Made by a program: the position numbers and the translations under genes | Notes under the pieces: generated by a model | The model's input: only the letters and a program-made list of their open reading frames with translations | Databases searched by the model: none | What the model was told of the DNA's origin: nothing | Shown here: piece after piece, positions 1-11,335 of the stretch | How positions within the stretch are numbered: position 1 is the stretch's first letter | Layout: every line of letters starts with the position of its first letter | From: Hydrangea macrophylla | Lineage: Eukaryota; Streptophyta; Magnoliopsida; Cornales; Hydrangeaceae | NCBI GenBank assembly: GCA_033977485.1 | Contig: CM066984.1 | Coordinates: forward strand, 30,175,501-30,239,500 | Reading direction: 5' to 3' | DNA length: 64,000 bases

Positions 1-2
1 TA

Positions 3-647
3 GGAAATCAAATAAGATATAGAGTAGGAATCATTCTTATATCACCCAGTGGAGCCCCCACCCCGTTAGTCGTCAAGCTTAAGTGTAATTTGACCAATAA
101 TACAGCAGAGTATGAAGCATGCATAATCGGAATAGAGACAACCTTGGCTCTAAAAGTTGAGAGGATTGATATCTTTGGAGATTCTAACATGATAATATCC
201 CAAGTGCGAGGTGGTTGGAGAGTAAAGCATGAGAAGTTAAGACCTTACATGAATATCTAGAGTTTGAAAGTACAATTCAAGAAGATTTCATTCTATTACC
301 TCCCCCGTGAAGAAAATAATTTAGTTAATTCCCTAGCAACCCTAGCCTCAATGATCCAAATCCCCATAGGAATTACCATGATACCGTTGTCCATAGAAGA
401 AAGAACCCAACCCTCATTTGAGATGATTGCAACCATTGAAGAAAGAGAGAAGGGTGAAGTACCTTGGTATGTGGATATTTGGGGTTGTATTGAAAAAAGA
501 GAATACCCCGTGGGAGCTTCGGAGAAGGATAAAAAGGCAATTAAGAGATTTGGTTCCCAATTTGTGATCTATGCAAATCAAATATGGAAAATGTTCTACA
601 CTAGGTATAATCTAGATGTCTGTATGGGAAAGAAGCTAAGAGAATGA
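3..647 (+). pseudogene. Ty3/gypsy (Tat-like) pol: RNase H remnant
   Basis: This is the plant-type RNase H end of a gypsy polyprotein, which would degrade RNA in RNA-DNA hybrids during reverse transcription. The frame runs in from the left edge. Near 90-125 it reads TNNTAEYEAC, the helix with the catalytic Glu, and about 55 bases later GDSNMI, with the second catalytic Asp. One in-frame TAG at 258-260 interrupts it, and the same frame then reopens to 647, including YLPREEN, the usual RNase H exit motif with the following Asn-rich helix. Integrase remnants follow directly, as expected in gypsy pol order. It is broken and cannot be functional; the N-terminal part and the reverse transcriptase lie outside the window. 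Confidence 0.85.
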
Positions 648-1700
648 TGGAGGAAAGATATGAAAGAGTTTGTGAACCCCACATGAATGGCCACATGTTA
701 GAAAAGAAAATAATTTGACAAAGGTATTATTAGATGAGTTTGGATAGATATCGCTATGAGTATGTCAGAAAATGCCATAAGTGTCAAATCCATGCGAATC
801 TGATGCATACCTCGCCTTCACAACTCTATAGCATGACCACCCCGTGGCCATTTTCTATGTGGGGTATTGATCTTATTAGGGAATTCGTTTCAAAGGCTTC
901 CAATGGACACTGATACATAATTATGGTGAAAGATTATTTTACTAAGTAGGTAGAAGCAGCGTCATATGAGACTTTAAAAGGTAAGGATATGGTGATTTTT
1001 GTTGAGAAGAATATAATTTACAAATATGGGGTTTCGAATGAGTTCATTTCTAATCATGGTAGTCATTTCCAAGGAAAAGTCATCCCACTCTTAGAGAAGT
1101 ATAAGATCACCCGCCATCAATCTTCCCTGTATAGGTCTCAAACAAATGGAGCAGTAGAAGCAACAAATAAGAATGTTAAGGCAATCCTGGGAAAAATGAC
1201 AGATACATATAGGGATTGGCACAAGAACTACCATTTGCATTATAGGGATACAGGACTTCTCTGAGAAATTCAACGGGTATTACGTCTTATTCATTAGTTT
1301 ATGGGATGGAAGTTGTCCTCGCAGTTGAAGTAGAAATACACTCTCTTAATGGTTTGTCAGAATATGAAGCAACCAAGCTTGAATGGCTTCAAGGGAGGTA
1401 TGAAGAGTTAATGCTACTTGACAAGAAGAGGTTGGCAGTAATAAATCACACTCAGGGATATCAAAAAAGGATAGCTCATGCTTTCAAAAAAAAGGTCCGC
1501 CCAAGAAAGCTTGCTAAGGTGACCTGGTCCTCAAAGAGCTTAGAGTGCCTGTTTATGATCCTAGAGGAAAATTCAAACCCAACTGTGTTGGATCATTAAG
1601 ACACTCCTCTTTGGAGGGGCTATGTATCTTATAGACCTAGATGGGGTTGAATTTAAATAGCCAATCAACCTCGATTGCCTAAAAAAATACTTTGCTTGAG
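648..1700 (+). pseudogene. Ty3/gypsy (Tat-like) integrase remnant
   Basis: This was the integrase that inserts element cDNA into the genome. Reading through several stops and frameshifts, a decayed zinc-binding region ends in KCHKCQ near 770. The catalytic core begins with WGIDLI near 860 (first Asp). The second catalytic motif near 1045 reads SNHGSHF where families have TDNGSNF, so that Asp is replaced. The Glu motif GAVEATNKNVK lies near 1150. The C-terminal domain follows from 1306 (EVEIHSL, then EWLQGRYEEL) and finishes near 1700 in the usual INLDCLKKYF-type tail. The core and tail are in different frames. It is an old, inactive copy. Confidence 0.85.
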
Positions 1701-2353
1701 ACCTTTTGTTTTTTTCAAAACCTCCTATGTTGTTGAACTATGCTTAACCTGATTTTCGCTAGGGGATACGTAGGCAACCTACTCTGTTCGATCATTAATA
1801 AATTACCTAAAAAGGCACTATTCCTTCAAGCCTCAGTTGAACTACTATGGACCTGACACCTACTTAGAGATAAGTAGGCAAGTTCCCAAAGCCTTCAGTC
1901 CAATTAAAAAAAAACAAAACAAAACCCTATGTCTTGGGTTCCTCCATACTAAAATGGGGCAAACATGGTTTTGCCCAAGACCACAAGAAAGCCCCAAAAC
2001 CAGGGGCAAACTTTGTTCGCTACCTGAAGAACCCAAATACATGCCCTAAATTGATATCTAGATCTACTAGCTATCAAAATGAGCAATATGTGAAAACAAA
2101 TGATAATTCATGGTATAGAATGATTAAAGATCTTAGCAAGACTCAGGGCAAGTTGATGAAAGGTAAAAGAGACATTTAAAGGAAAATTTTCATAACAAAA
2201 GATAAATTGATTCAGTGAGCACTTTAATTGAGCATGTTAAAGCATTTTCTAATACAAGAACGTTTTGTTAAAAGGAAAAAAAGCAAATCACATTCAAGAG
2301 CACAAACAAGAGTAGACAAGATTCGTCAAAGTGTTGGAAAAATAAATTTTTTT
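1701..2353 (+). other. 3' noncoding region of the Tat-like element
   Basis: No gene is supported here. The stretch carries the motif GCTAGGGGATACGTAGGCAA at 1758-1777. The same motif recurs at about 15081, 15206, 15331 and 17690 in the noncoding 3' part of another Tat-like element, so this is probably the untranslated region after pol. A run near 1905-1925 is A-rich. The region is cut at 2354-2358 by a solo LTR insertion and resumes at 5867. Confidence 0.6.
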
Positions 2354-2429
2354 TTCTGTGCAATACCCTATATTTTCATATACATGGCTATATAAATAAG
2401 ACCCGGTATGCTTGTGTGAGCCCTTGGTG

Positions 2430-2615
2430 AAGAACCTTTCTCGATCGATTGAAGTCATCTCGATCGTTTGAACTTTTGTATTCTCAATCGATTGAACTCG
2501 TTTCAATCGGTCGTAACTCTTCCGACATGAATATGTGACGTGGACCTTTTATCAAGCGATTAAACCTCTTTTAATCAATTAAACCTTGATCGACTTATTC
2601 TCAATCGATCGAATT
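2430..2615 (+). repeat. TCGATCGATTGAAC word cluster, U3 of LTR A
   Basis: At least six degenerate copies of a word built on the palindromes TCGATCGA and ATCGAT followed by TTGAAC are spaced about 20-30 bp apart, directly upstream of the LTR TATA box. A second cluster is at 2935-3010. The same word occurs in the LTR at 50975 and in a copia LTR at 45347-45500. Confidence 0.85.
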
Positions 2616-2682
2616 CACTTCGATTTATCAAAAGTGCTATTTTTCCTATCTTACGTGTTTGCCACCTGCCTCTCTTGCCTCC

Positions 2683-2690
2683 CTATATAT
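2683..2690 (+). promoter_or_regulatory. TATA box of LTR A
   Basis: CTATATAT sits about 70 bp downstream of the TCGATCGA cluster and about 120 bp upstream of the leader sequence shared with other Tekay-like LTRs. The position fits the U3/R boundary. No transcript data support it. Confidence 0.55.
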
Positions 2691-2934
2691 GTGTTTTGTG
2701 TGTGGGTGATGTTTGGCAGTTTAGAGAAGAAGGAGAGGAGAGAAAAAGCTCTCTACAACCATAGTCGCTGTCGCAAAGCTCGAGAACGCTGCCACTAGAC
2801 CGTCGGAGCAAGGTGAGTTCATTAACTCACTCAAGGGATGATTATAGTATGTTTTATGTGTGTTTAGATGTGTATATAGTAACCCCAACACCTTTGTTTG
2901 TCTCTGCCCAGTTTTTGGGGATAAGATAACTCTC

Positions 2935-3010
2935 GAGCGATTGAACTTGGTACAATCGATTGAACTGCCTATTTCTCAAGCGATTGAACGACCTTCGATC
3001 GATCGAACCT
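2935..3010 (+). repeat. Second TCGATCGATTGAAC cluster, downstream leader of LTR A
   Basis: Four copies of the same word (for example AGCGATTGAAC, ATCGATTGAAC and GATCGATCGAACC) lie downstream of the TATA box. LTR C shows the same two-cluster arrangement, at 51070-51260 and 51690-51910. Confidence 0.8.
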
Positions 3011-3685
3011 CACAGAACATGATTAATTCTTGTTGTTTATAGTACGCACTGTTTAGCTGTTGAAATTTTGATTCATCTTTTCAATATGCGATATTGTTAA
3101 TTTAGAGATAGTGCAACACTGTAACAAGATGAACTGTTTAATTGTTACATGTTGATATTATTAAACTGAATAGTAGAATGGAATACAACTACATGTTAAT
3201 AATCAGTAATGAGTAGTATTGTTGAATACAGAACATGTGTTAATTCCTTTATCTAGAGCATAACTATTGCACAACATGTGGTCAGCATGCATGGGATGAT
3301 GTTAGGAAGAGATAAGAGAATATGATGAGAATCGGGAACTGTGCCTCAATGTGGAATATGTGATATGTGTACTTTGGATCCATGGGATCAACGCCTGATG
3401 AGCCGGGTGGATGTGGGACGGTTAGGGTTCTTTTTGCTCCTCTCACTATTGAAGACGTCTAGTGATGCGTATGCACTGTTGAAGACGTCTAGTGTACCAT
3501 TGACAATTATGTCCGGCTAGTGCTCTAATATATTCTCAGCTACGTAGACGACAATTAGAGGGTATACGCATCGTTGAACATGTCTGATGTGCCACTTCAA
3601 TCGTTTACAGATAGGTGGTACCGTGTACACAACCGGTAACCTTATCAAGGGATCATGGGACCTACTGGCTAGTCTGGTGATTTTG

Positions 3686-3788
3686 ATTGGTATTATTGTA
3701 TCGATTTATGGATATCAAATTGGTATTATGGTATCGACGTGTGGATATCAGATTGGTATTATTGTATCGATGTATGGATACAGATGAG
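3686..3788 (+). repeat. 33-bp tandem repeat in LTR A
   Basis: Three units start at about 3689, 3722 and 3755, each GGTATTATNGTATCGA followed by TGTGGATATCA-like sequence, giving a 33-bp period. The array occupies the same LTR position as the 95-bp array of the LTR starting at 28846, although the sequences are unrelated. Confidence 0.85.
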
Positions 3789-4339
3789 AATAAGATCATA
3801 GATACGAGTATGAATATGGATATGGGTATGGATAGAACAGATGATGGTTCAGTCGTGAATTCAGCATCCCGACGTAAAGGTATACACATAGGATAGATGC
3901 ATTGGTGGCATGCATGGATTTGGTGAATATGTGATAAGATGTTATACCTTAGTCCTTATCTTTGTCATTATGAAATATGATTTCTATTATCATTGAGCTA
4001 GTGTACAGTTTAATGAGACCTCTGCTATGTCCATAAGTGTCGTCATTGATAAGAGATTAACTACATTTTAAGATACTGAACAATAACGGTGAGGAGTGTT
4101 GTTTAATGTACTCACTCAGCTTTGTATTCAAAGTTGATCGCATTTGTACCCTGGACATTCCTATGTCTAGAGCTTTGTAGGTCTTGAGGACAGAAGACTG
4201 ATGCTCCGCCGGACCTGGAGCTGAAGGCTTGAAGATGAAGGCATGTTGCTTTGTCATAGATAGTTTGTATATCTGTTGTACTTCTGCTTATATTTGATAT
4301 GGAGTGAACAAGTCCTAATTACACACCTTAATTCACATT

Positions 4340-5594
4340 TGTTTGTACTTTTTATCTTATTTTATTATATTTTCATTTCATATTCCATTTTCTATCAGGT
4401 TTTGGAAGAGAATAAGAATCCAGGCTAAAAAGGGTGTAAAAATAGACTAAAAAACCAGAAAAAGCCACATTGCACGTGCGGCTCGCTCACACGACAGACC
4501 AGATCCTCACTCGCGTGACTTTCTAGAATTGCGCTCACACAGCCTACTCGAACAGCCTATGTAAAAACCAAACTTGTGTATTTCAGTGTACTAAAGATTC
4601 CTACGTGAACGAAATTGCTTAATTACGTCCAAAAAGTGAAATATAGCAGTTTTAGTGCGTATAGGTTTAGGAAAGCTTCCAAAACTTGATCCAAATCTAT
4701 ATGCACTCTATTCTAATTTAATTTTGAGGTTATACAATATAACACAACATTATACACATCCATATACAACTAAAACTTTAGTCATTGAAGAGAGGAAAGC
4801 AAGGAGAAGAAGTAGAAGACCAAGGATTCCCATGGCCACCTCCATCAACCTCTTGGCGTTCATCCCTTCTTTAGCAGCTTAGACGTAGTTCTAGGGTTCA
4901 ATAAAACCCTACCCAAGTAATAGGGTGTATTTCATGCTTTTCTTTTAGATTTATTTTGTATAGATGATGATTACATGTTTAGAGGATTTGTTTATAATAA
5001 AATTGAACTTCTATTGAATAAATCATTGCTTTCAAGGTTTATTCTTGTCTTAGATCTATTTTGGATGTGATGTGCTCAATGATCTATATTTTCTGTGCCT
5101 GTATGGATTGTTTACATGTAATGGTGCTTATTTGAATTATGATATCAAGTAGTCGAATAGTTCATGCCTAGGGAAGACAAAGTGTGCCACAACCCTTGTT
5201 TAGTGTGAGACACTCTGTGCTAACTAAAGATGAACTATGTTGATGCTTGAATCGTAGCTATCTTCTTGACGGAGGAATTGGGCTTGTAACTACAATTCCC
5301 CATTATCATCCCATGTAATATCCTTATTATGAAGCTAGTGGTGGATTTACAATCCTGGGTTCAATACACATATTTATTAAAACAACTTTTAATCGCTTTC
5401 ATAGTTTAGATTTATTTTCATTGTTCTTAGTTTAATAAAAATCAAAATCGAAATTCCATTTTCATAATTAACTAGGGTTAGGTTTTAAAATTAAAGTGCT
5501 TTAGTATTTCAATCTCTGTGGGTTCGACCTCTACATTCACACTACAAATCTTTTAAAGTAGAGTATTCTTGTTATCTTGATTCTGACAAGATCA
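4340..5594 (+). mobile_element. Nested solo LTR, Athila-type family
   Basis: This aligns by eye end to end with the LTR at 57553-58866. Shared landmarks include AGGTTTTGGAAGA near 4398, a GAAGAGAGG...AAGGAGAAG leader near 4787, ATCATTGCTTTC near 5020, AGATCTATTTTG near 5050 and the terminal CTTGATTCTGACAAGATCA. The ends are TG and CA. The flanks acatt (4335-4339) and atatt (5595-5599) are one base from a perfect 5-bp duplication. No primer-binding site follows, so it is a solo LTR. Its counterpart of the CpG-rich palindrome array (4465-4550) is heavily C-to-T and G-to-A decayed, and its TATA box has become CTATATGCA. It is clearly much older than the copy at 57553. Confidence 0.85.
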
Positions 5595-5993
5595 ATATTT
5601 GTTATGAGTTTCTAACACTAAGTCAGCTGTTGTAATAGTTTTAGTAGACTTTTATAATTGGTACTTGGGCATATGTTGCTTCCAAACCTTTTACATTTCT
5701 ACTGTAGCCTCTGATTATGTTAATAAGTTATGTTCTATGAATAGCATTCTCCATATCATTGAGTTTATTGGTTTGTATAGATGACAATTCGGTTATTCAC
5801 CAATCACGAACCTACAGACTTAAAAGGATTTTCTCTATTTTTGCTTCTCCGAGGCGTGGCATTCTGTTGCTTTTACTGTGTCTATCTAGCCATAAGACTA
5901 TCTCTCAACCAAAGTTCAGATCTCAAGAACGAACTTAGTGGTAGGCACAACCAAAGAACGAACCCTCTGTAAGGCAGCATCCACTCTGTCATG

Positions 5994-7048
5994 CTAAGCC
6001 TCAACGAAAATCCTCATAGTAGAAGGGTGCTGGCCCGAACTCCTCGAAAAGTCCAAGGTAATATCATCTAGGATGTCCTGAAGTAGCCCAAATGACGAAT
6101 TACCTGGCTCGGAATGTAAAAAGTGGTAGCACATAAACTGGGTAGTCAAACGCCGAGACGTCCAAGGAGCCGAACCTTTACAAGGCAATAAACCCATCGG
6201 GGGCAGATCCAATGGATATCCTCATAAAAGAGGCTCTAAAGCCAAGAAAACTAGTCATGAACTAAGTTAAATGGGCAATGAACCTCTAGATAATCATAAA
6301 GGAGCTGCCTCCTAGGGTGAGAAGGACAAACAAAGAGACCTAGATGCTCCAAAAGCCAAATCTGTAGAACATAAGGAGCTCCAAAAAGAAGCATATATCT
6401 AGAATCGTGAGCATGGTCTAGTCCCAACAGGGTCTCCCCTAGGATGAGCATAGCGGCACTCCTTATCTCCCGAAGGCCACAGATGATCAGAATAAGAATA
6501 TTAGCAGAGGACTGAAAGAGAAAATAAGAGAGCATGGCTATAGAGAGTGCATTATGCTGGATAATCTGGTATCCCCAGTCATCCAGATCTCTAATAGAGG
6601 CATAAATAAAAGAGAAACGATCAAAACCAATATACCAATCATGAATACAGGAGTTGGCAGTGCTACAAAAAGTGTGAAATAGAGCTGCTAAATCCTGAAC
6701 ATACCCTACCTGCACCTGGGGAACTATTACATTCGCAAAAGGGTCGGTTTGATGGACAACATTGAACTCCTCAAACAGTGGATAAACCTCCTCCTGACCA
6801 AACCGAAAAACATGAAGTGAAGGATCCTACCACCTAATAGAGGCTCAAATCAAATCTTCATCCAAGGCCATCTGTCGGAAAGAAAATAGATCAGTTAGCC
6901 TATAAGACTCGAAGTTAAGTCTATTAATACCAAAAAGAGTATCCATCCACGGGAAAAGGATGTGAGAGCTAATGGGAGTCATCAGAGATAGAAGGAGAAG
7001 GAGATATCTTAAAATTTTCAAATGAGCAGATATGGAAAAGAGAACCAT
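5994..7048 (-). pseudogene. Transposon-encoded DUF7745-like protein, broken
   Basis: Reading from 7048 leftward, the frame has an N-terminal hydrophobic stretch, then (after one stop at about 6846) IRWWDPSLHVFRFG and EEVYPLFEEF, then a long helical part with GETLLGLDHAH and GAPYVLQIWLLEHLG near 6450-6330. After 6251 the frame breaks and continues shifted to about 5994. The combination of a W-D-P/FRFG block, a P-x-x-EEF block and a late LLQIWL-type block is what I know from plant transposon-borne DUF7745/PMD-related proteins; the family name is recalled, not searched. No biochemical role can be assigned. It lies on the strand opposite to the flanking pol and gag remnants, the arrangement of Tat-lineage accessory ORFs. 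A palindrome cluster (7080-7190) sits just in front of it. Confidence 0.5.
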
Positions 7049-7079
7049 TTAAATAAAGCTGGGAACTAAACCACATTCG

Positions 7080-7190
7080 ATGAAAGCCGGCGGCAATCAC
7101 TGGCAGCACTTAGTGAGTGCCGCCCGACACTTGTTGAGTGTCGCGCAACATTCAGAGAGTGCCGGTTAGCTTCACTGAGTGCCGGTCAGA
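7080..7190 (-). promoter_or_regulatory. Palindrome cluster upstream of the DUF7745-like frame
   Basis: Four to five copies of a GCACTCA/TGAGTGCCG-type word are present. The clearest inverted repeat is CGACACT-tgttg-AGTGTCG at 7125-7143. It lies 30-140 bp upstream of the start of the minus-strand frame. The same word family occurs at 11215-11335, 47785-47885 and 52925-52970, each time upstream of a TATA box or gene start. Confidence 0.6.
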
Positions 7191-7467
7191 ATCCAGACAG
7201 TTTTTGGTGCAGTTTGTATCTTAAATAAACCCAAAACCTGCTAGAGAAAGTTGAAAATATTTCCCAACTGGCATTCAAGTAGCAATTTTTGTACACGAAA
7301 TGAGAATAATCATACATGATCATAGAATATCAAAATCGACTCAGAGGCCATCATACATGTGTGTCATACCAAATCTAAATCCATAAAAGCGAAATAGGGA
7401 AGGCATAAATAAAAGTTTAAATGTTTTGTTTGCACAAGAACATCCTAAAATAAAATCAGAAGGTAGG

Positions 7468-9605
7468 TCATTCCCGTCGGTGATGGTGGGTCCTTCTAGG
7501 CACCTGTGGAGCTATCTGGCTACCCCTAGCTCCACCATCACCTCCATCACCATTGCCATCTCTGCCTTGAGTGCTGCCTCCGGCACCTCTGGGATACTCG
7601 CCACCCTGGCTCATCTAGAGTTCTTGAATTTGTCTCCTTAGGGCGGCAATTTCTTCCTCCTATAAAAGAAAAGGCAAAAAGAAAGGAAATTGTAAATTCT
7701 TTTTCCGCAGGTTCAATTTTGTAAATATGAATTCTTTTTGAGTTACCGAATGCACTTTTGTAAATATGAATTCTTTTTGAGTCCGCGTACTCGTTTTGTG
7801 AGCATAAATTGTTTTTGAATTTACGGATTCATTTTTGTAAAGTATGAAATTCTTTTTTGAGTTCATGGACTCACTTTTTGTAAATATGAATTCTTTTTTA
7901 GTCTGCGAATTCACTTGGTGTAGTTTTACAAGAAATAGTGAATCAAGATATATACCTGAGCCTTAGCCTAATGCTCCGCAGTAGCTCTTGCTCCATCACC
8001 CTAAAAAAGTATTGAGTGACGATCATTAGTGTTGAAATAATTGAAAAGTGGAAAATAAAATAACAACTGAAAGTAAAGAAGTTTCAAAGCTTACTCTCCA
8101 TTCATGGCCCTGAATCCAATGTTGAACCGTGTGAGCATATGATAGTCCTTCCTCAGTATAATCTCTGTGAATAGTGTCATATTACAGAGGAATAGTCGGT
8201 ATGCCCTGAGTAAACGGAGGTAGCTGGTATAGGGTCTCCAAACCCATATAAATCATAAGAATGTTCCAATTCCATTGTGGGAGAGCTAAAGGATCAGTTG
8301 CTCTAGGGATAGGCTGCGAAAGAAACAAGTCAAGTTTTACTAGTCGTTACTACAAGGCTAAAGAAAATTTCGAACAATGAAAAAGGAGTTACCCGAGTGA
8401 CTTTCATCAAAGGGAAGTTATACATAAGTGAATTCAATTGAAAATAGGCACAACCATCGGGACCCTCTATATAGTTCACAATATCCTTCCTACCCGAGGC
8501 TGTGATAAAGTCATCATGATCCAAGGTCTCAGCACTACCCATGGTATGCGGAGGAGCCATCCTCACATAGAAGGCAGGATGACGAGGGACTGTTTCATCA
8601 CCCTCTTACCCAGATACCACTCTCGACATGCCTCCCCAACCATCGAAATCCTCATCCTAGAGAAGCCCGAAGCGGCCTGGAGCACCACACTAGCCTCCGG
8701 GATGGCCGCCAACCAGGGATTCCGCATCCCGTAAGTTGGTGAGAAAATTCCTACAACCAATGAAGTCATGGGCCCCCACCTTCTGGCCCGTCGCTCCTTT
8801 TAGGGAGGATGGAACTCTCATTCGTGTTGGTGCTAGGGGCCTTCATGCAGAGGTACTCATAAGACCATATCTGCAAAGACACATTAAAAGGTGAATCAAA
8901 TGGTTGAAATAAAATCAGGCAAAATTCTAAAAGGAAAAGAGAAAAAGAAAGAAAAGAAAAAGATCAAAATCAATTTTACCTCCCAGACCCTCCAGAACCC
9001 ACCAATAGAGGAGAAATTGCCCCGGGAAACGTCGCTCATAAGGTGATAGAGGGTGGCTAATCCTGCTTCTCCCCAGTTATACTAATTGATTCGATCGATG
9101 TCTTCCAAAGATGCTAGGCCTGCCAAATTGATCCTATCCCCTCTAGTGCTCATCAAAGAGTAGCCCAGCACGTACATTATGAATGCTCGAATCATCTTTT
9201 CATTAGTGAAGTCATGGTCTATGAAGGTATCGAGAAACCACTTCGCTGGGACATTAGGATCCTAGGGTGTGCTCCAAGGAGGTCGATGATCTACTCATGC
9301 CGACTCTCGATATCATCAAATCGAGCAACAGGGAGGCCATCGAAAGGAATACAGGTGATCATCGCAAAATCTAATGGGATCATCGTCATCTCCCCAAATG
9401 GAAGGTGAAAGGTATTCGTAGTATCCCACCATCGCTCTGCTAAGGCCTAGATTTGGGCAATGTCGTTGGTGCTTTTCTCTAGTAATTGCACGAAAAGTTC
9501 AAAGCCCGCAGTGTTGATTCCTTCTTCGATGGTATCGGGAAGCTTTTTATACCACCTATATCCATGAGCTAAGCTCCCATGGCTTTTAAGAGCATTTTCG
9601 GGCAT
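7468..9605 (-). pseudogene. Transposon plant-mobile-domain (PMD) gene, spliced, broken
   Basis: The inferred exons on the minus strand are 9605-8980, 8870-8393, 8313-8095, 8000-7956 and 7659-7468. Each intron has GT and AG ends with a pyrimidine-rich acceptor. The joins I could follow (first to second, third to fourth, fourth to fifth) are all in phase 0. The first exon carries the PMD signature HLPFGEMTMIP, then IPFDGLPV near 9330, and after a frameshift YNWGEAGLATLYHLM near 9050. The next exon continues it with IWSYEYLCM. The last two exons encode a short helix (EEEIAALRRQIQEL) and a Gly-rich tail. In-frame stops and at least one frameshift show it is dead. Known PMD proteins include plant genome-stability factors and transposon passengers; the role inside retrotransposons is not established. 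The intron at 7955-7660 and the one upstream of 9605 contain GAGTC...GACTC repeat arrays. Confidence 0.72.
7690..7920 (-). repeat. Degenerate tandem repeat filling a PMD-gene intron
   Basis: Five to six diverged copies of a unit of about 39-45 bp, GTAAATATGAATTCTTTTTG followed by AGT-N5-ACTC, occupy most of the intron at 7955-7660. The unit resembles the array at 9738-10440, including its inverted GAGTC/GACTC pair. Confidence 0.8.
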
Positions 9606-9737
9606 CTAAAAAAAAGAGGAAGAAGAAGAAAAAAATTGAATGAGTAAAATAAACAAATAATCAGGTTAGAAAGAAAGAAAGGCGACAAAAGATAAGTGAT
9701 GACAATGAAATCAATGAAATCTGGAAGTAAATTCAAT

Positions 9738-10440
9738 ATGCATTCATGTTTTGTAAAAATGAATTCTTGAGTCCGAATGACTCCATGTTTTGTAAAAATA
9801 AATTCTTGAGTCCAAGTGACTCCATGTTTTGAAAAAAAAATTCTTCAGTTCAAGTGACTCCATGTTTCGTAAAAATGAATTCTTGAGTCTGAATGACTCC
9901 ATGTTTTGTAAAAAAAATGAATTCTTGCGTCCGAGTGACTCCATGTTTTGAAAGAAGTAATTTCTTGAGTCAGAGTGACTCTATGTATTATAAAAATGAA
10001 TTCTTGAATCCGAATGACTCAATGTTTTGTAAAAAAAATTCTTGAGTCCGAGTGACTCTCTGTCTCGTAAAAATGAATTCTCAAGACCGAATGACTCCAT
10101 GTTTTGTAAAAATAAATTCTTGAGTTCGAGTGACTCCATGTTTTATAAGAAATGAATTCTTGAGTTTGAGTGACTTCATGTTTTGTAAAAATGAATTTTT
10201 GAGTTCGAGTGACTTCATATATTTTTAAAAATGAATTCTTGAGTTCGAGTTACTCCATGTTATATAAAAATGAATTCTTGAGTCTGAGTGACTCCACTTC
10301 TTGTAAAACTGAATTCTTGAGTTTGAGTGACTCCATGTTTTGTGAAGATGAATTCTTGAGTCCGAATGACTCCATGTTTCATAAAAATGATTTTTTGGCT
10401 CGTCTGAATCTGTCCATGTAAAAATGAGGACATTTGAGTC
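9738..10440 (-). repeat. 39-bp tandem array with GAGTC-N5-GACTC core
   Basis: About eighteen units of 38-46 bp, each TGAATTCTTGAGTC, five variable bases, then GACTCCATGTTTTGTAAAAA. Successive GACTCC positions at the start of the array are 9779, 9818 and 9856. Each unit contains an inverted pair GAGTC/GACTC. The array lies between a possible first exon (10952-10825) and the acceptor at 9607-9606, so it would be intronic. Confidence 0.9.
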
Positions 10441-10824
10441 TGCACGACTCTCCTTTGTATACAATATAAATTGACCCAGTCTAAGTGAAATTCAAAGAGC
10501 TCATCTAGGTCGATTCAACCCCCATTTTGAAAAAATTAGTGAAATAATGAAAATTTTGGGCATGGTCTCGGTGCAAAATCAGTTGAATCCACAACAATAA
10601 GAATAAGCAAGGGCATAATCTCTGATGTCGCATATGGACCTAACATCTAATGATGCATTCAAAATCAACTTGAAGGGGCAGAAATGATTTACGACGACAA
10701 TAGCTTGGGTGTATCAAAAGATCACAAAATGCACTAGATTAAGGTCGTATTCATGCATACATTAGGCATCATACATTGCATTGCATCTATCATCATAGAG
10801 AGCAAGAGAGTTTGTGGGTTATAC

Positions 10825-10952
10825 CTCTTTGCAAAATACCCGCACCGAGAGTTGCGATCTGGGGTCGGCAAGAAGAAACGACGAGCTATGGGTAGGGGAA
10901 GGCTTGTATTTTTTTTCCTCAAAGGTCCATGAGAACCAGAACCGCTGGACAT
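10825..10952 (-). pseudogene. Possible first exon of the PMD transposon gene
   Basis: An ATG at 10952 opens a 42-codon stretch rich in Ser, Arg and Pro (begins MSSGSGSHG), ending at a good donor AGAG|GTATAAC at 10824-10823. Just upstream on the same strand is TTTTAG, a possible 5'-UTR acceptor. Against it, joining to the acceptor at 9607-9606 does not keep the PMD frame, so either the exon end is misplaced or this is not part of the gene. Confidence 0.35.
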
Positions 10953-11214
10953 TTGTGCGAAGCTAAAAGAAAAAATGAAAAGAAAATCAATGAAAAGGAA
11001 ATTAGAGAAACACAGTGCAAAAACGTAAAGAAATTCAATTTTGATCATGAATCGAGATAAAGTTAGGATCTTGTTGCTAGAAAAGAGTAAAACATACCTT
11101 AATTTGAGGGATGTGTGAATTGAGAATCAAAGAGAAAATCTTGGAGAGAAAAAAATCGTATGAGAGGAAGAGAAGAATGAGAAAAGAAAAAAAGAAAATA
11201 TATTCTTAAGCAAA

Positions 11215-11335
11215 CTGCCAGACCCAGCGGCAGTCGATAAAAAGACAGCGGCACTCGCTGAGTGCCCCGCGGCAGTCCCAAGCTATCACACCAGCACTCA
11301 CCAAGTGCTGTCGTGCTATCACTGAGTGCCGCTAC
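11215..11335 (-). promoter_or_regulatory. Palindrome cluster upstream of the PMD gene
   Basis: This has perfect inverted repeats GGCACTC-gct-GAGTGCC (11250-11266) and CAGCACT-cacca-AGTGCTG near 11307-11325, plus two partial copies ending CTGAGTGCCGC. On the minus strand it is followed by an AATATATTTT stretch (about 11200) and then a pyrimidine-rich leader, so it is placed like a promoter-proximal element. Confidence 0.6.

Larger units (their letters stand above)
2359..5861 (+). mobile_element. Solo LTR A, Tekay/Del-like gypsy family
   Basis: The left edge TGCAATACCC and right edge GGCGTGGCA are flanked by the identical 5-bp duplication ttctg (2354-2358 and 5862-5866), which defines a solo LTR left by recombination. 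Inside are a TATA box, a leader with GTGAGTTC...AACTCACT near 2811-2830, ACTCACTCAGCTTT near 4110, and a terminal segment GACAATTCGG...CCAATCACG near 5780. The same landmarks in the same order occur in the LTRs starting at 28846 and 35124, in part at 50975, and at the end of the fragment at 20040-21693. A second solo LTR (4340-5594) is nested in it; without it the LTR is about 2.24 kb. Confidence 0.88.

Noticed and set aside
9738..9944. Reverse-strand repetitive frame encoding a short repeated peptide
   Set aside because: It is produced by the 39-bp unit being a multiple of three and fails where unit length drifts; it lies in an intron.
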